Positions 62,426-64,000 of a stretch of 64,000 bases of DNA are shown here, piece by piece. Origin of the DNA: Zonotrichia leucophrys gambelii (lineage: Eukaryota; Chordata; Aves; Passeriformes; Passerellidae); assembly GCF_028769735.1 (NCBI RefSeq), contig NC_088171.1, positions 97,343,412 to 97,407,411 on the forward strand. Direction: 5' to 3'. A program made the position numbers and the translations under genes. Under the pieces are notes generated by a model. That model saw only the letters and a list, made by a program, of their open reading frames with translations, was not told where the DNA came from and made no database searches. Position 1 is the first letter of the stretch, and the number at the start of each line of letters is the position of its first letter.

Positions 62426-62692
62426 AATGCATTTGGGTGGATCCTGCTGCTGCTGTTTGTCAATGTCATGTCTACTGCAGGTCAAAGGTGTCAAGTATTT
62501 GGCTGTCAACATGACTCTTTGCTTTCCTGTGGCTTGTTATTTGAAAATGACAGACCCAAACAAGGCATTACTACAAGCAGTACTCACAACTGTGAAATGT
62601 TGGTGTGTTGTGCTACCAAGAATACTTCAAAAAGCAGCAGCAGAACCTGGAGTCACTTACCAGTGATTCTTCCTCCAAAGGCCTTAGTTTAA
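62426..62692 (+). other. Unidentified cysteine-rich open stretch
   Basis: One frame is open for 89 codons from after the stop at 62423 to TAA at 62690. It begins with a hydrophobic run (WILLLLFVNVMSTAG) like a signal-peptide core with a small-residue cleavage site. A short mature-like part follows with six cysteines ending in CC (C-x4-C-x7-C-x20-C-x4-CC). The first in-frame ATG is at 62468, after the hydrophobic run. ATGs at 62422 and 62428 are in other frames. The cysteine spacing does not match beta-defensins. It may be a chance frame, a broken small secreted-protein gene, or an exon fragment. I do not recognise a family. Confidence 0.2.
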
Positions 62693-64000
62693 AATTCCCA
62701 TGGTGATGTCAGGGCTTTAAGCAGTGTTCTTTTTCAGTTGAAGTATTAGCAGATGGAAATGATAAGGACTTTTAAACTTCAAGGTTGATTTTTTCTCATT
62801 CTGTGAAATGAAAAGATGTAGCCATATGCGTAACGATGAGAGAAATTATCACTAATAATTTCAGAAAGCAAATGTGTGAGGACATCATGTGAAAGTGAGG
62901 GTGACAGTAGATTGAAAGCAAGATTAGAGGATAAAAATGTTGAATATGAAAGGTTTAATTCCTTGTCATATGTCTGTCTTGTCTATGCTGCTGGCCGGGG
63001 TAAGCTACATGAAATAGAGACCATAAAAAATAGGGCACTTCAATTATTACTTCCCATTCTGGAGTGTTGCAATAGCCAGCAATGCAATTACAGTATTAGC
63101 ACATTTGAAAAAAAAGCCTTATGCTGAAATATCTCTTCACAATTTTATTTTCTAAGTTATACTGGAGGTAGGATTATACAAGAAAAAAATATAACTGCAG
63201 ACATTGAAATTCAGTGTTATTTTAATCTGAATTCCATTGATAATTTAATCTGAATAACACAGTCAGAAATTATATCATCTGCAGAAACCTTCAAAGATAT
63301 GATTCTGGCATGCTGAAGTAAGCCAACTGGATTGTTAAATGTTAATTTTTAAATAATATGATGTTTCAAATTTGCAGACATTTTGGTTTGTTTCTTTTTT
63401 TATTTGGTGTTGAAGAGATATATACCCCTATGATTACTTTTATAAATATGTATCTGCAAGTAAGAATATGATATATAAATGAATTCAAAATTATCTAAAG
63501 CAGGGTTCAGTTCTAAAATACCTTTCAAATTTTTGCTTCTTTTCTTGCCTTTTATTTTTTAAGTTCAGTGTTGACCCTCTTCTCTCATATCTGATTTTGG
63601 ATTTGGAAAACATGGAGAGAGAGTATAAGATGCTGTGTTTTGGGTAAAACCACAACATTTTTCACATATATTTGTCACTTCGTCTCTTCAAAACAGCATT
63701 CAATGCAAGGTGAATAATGTTAGGGCAGTGAACCATTGAAAGCCTTCCTGTGATGGAGACAGCTTTTCCTAACAGTATATTAGATTCATTCTGACACAAA
63801 AGAAGAAAAAGCAATTTTATTGTCCTTTATTCTCACACATCATGGTGATACAAAAATATTTGTGAGAGAGTTGTCACAGGCATATTTCCTTTTTTGATGG
63901 CAAGATGAAGTAATAACCACAGTAATTTATTAAACAGTGATACATAGTATTCTGATCTACAGCTCAGGTAACAGCAACATATAGATAGACAATAGGGAAT

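Larger units (their letters stand above)
60614..64000. other. Unique AT-rich DNA, no confirmed gene
   Basis: Contains the nested inverted repeat at 61027-61080 and a cysteine-rich open stretch at 62426-62692 (both described separately). A frame at 62876-63127 (83 codons) has no recognisable domain. No transposon is recognised. Confidence 0.5.

Noticed and set aside
62653..62665. CACTGGTAAGTGA on the minus strand, a strong splice-donor match
   Set aside because: The upstream minus-strand sequence has stops in all plausible frames (for example TAA after a well-placed ATG) and no clear acceptor. Single donor matches are common by chance.

Overview
This is vertebrate nuclear DNA, almost certainly from a bird and probably from a songbird (passerine). 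The main evidence is repeat content. The window carries more than a dozen pieces of CR1 retrotransposon, several ending in the short ATTCTGTG-like direct repeats typical of CR1 3' ends. It also carries LTRs of the kinds common in passerine genomes, within an AT-rich, stop-rich, non-coding background. Nothing looks prokaryotic. The family calls come from recognising sequence, not from a database search.

I find no convincing host protein-coding exon, tRNA, rRNA or CRISPR array. The longer open frames are either CR1 reverse-transcriptase or CR1 ORF1 relics, translations of microsatellites, or chance frames in unique DNA. The stretch is best read as a gene desert or the inside of a very large intron.

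Layout: 1-1.0 kb, a decayed CR1 5' part with ORF1 relics. 1.4-1.6 kb, a long (GGGAA)n array. 1.6-4.3 kb, unique DNA with a strong imperfect hairpin at 3661-3719. 4.3-7.1 kb, a CR1 cluster with two copies head to head. 9.4-10.3 kb, CR1 (+). 13.7-14.6 kb, CR1 (-). 20.5-21.3 kb, a mosaic of three CR1 tails. 24.15-24.64 kb, an LTR (-) with a recognisable target duplication and an internal (TTCTA)n expansion. 24.6-31.2 kb, unique DNA with a candidate regulatory block near 28.4-28.8 kb. 31.2-32.3 kb, a CR1 scrap, a 400-bp polypurine tract and an LTR-like block, possibly one insertion. 39.1-39.5 kb, CR1 (-). 44.05-44.79 kb, CR1 (+) interrupted by an LTR with a primer-binding-site-like sequence. 49.0-49.5 kb, CR1 (-). 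56.1-56.5 kb, LTR-like (-). 58.8-59.6 kb, CR1 (+). 60.2-60.6 kb, LTR-like (+). 60.6-64.0 kb, unique DNA with a nested inverted repeat of octamer motifs at 61027-61080.

No set of genes works together here. The history that can be read is one of successive retroelement insertions, mostly 5'-truncated and with broken frames. I do not see an undescribed multi-gene system. The most checkable leads are the 3661-3719 hairpin, the nested octamer inverted repeat at 61.03 kb, the palindrome block at 28.4-28.8 kb, and the LTR inside CR1 at 44.1 kb.
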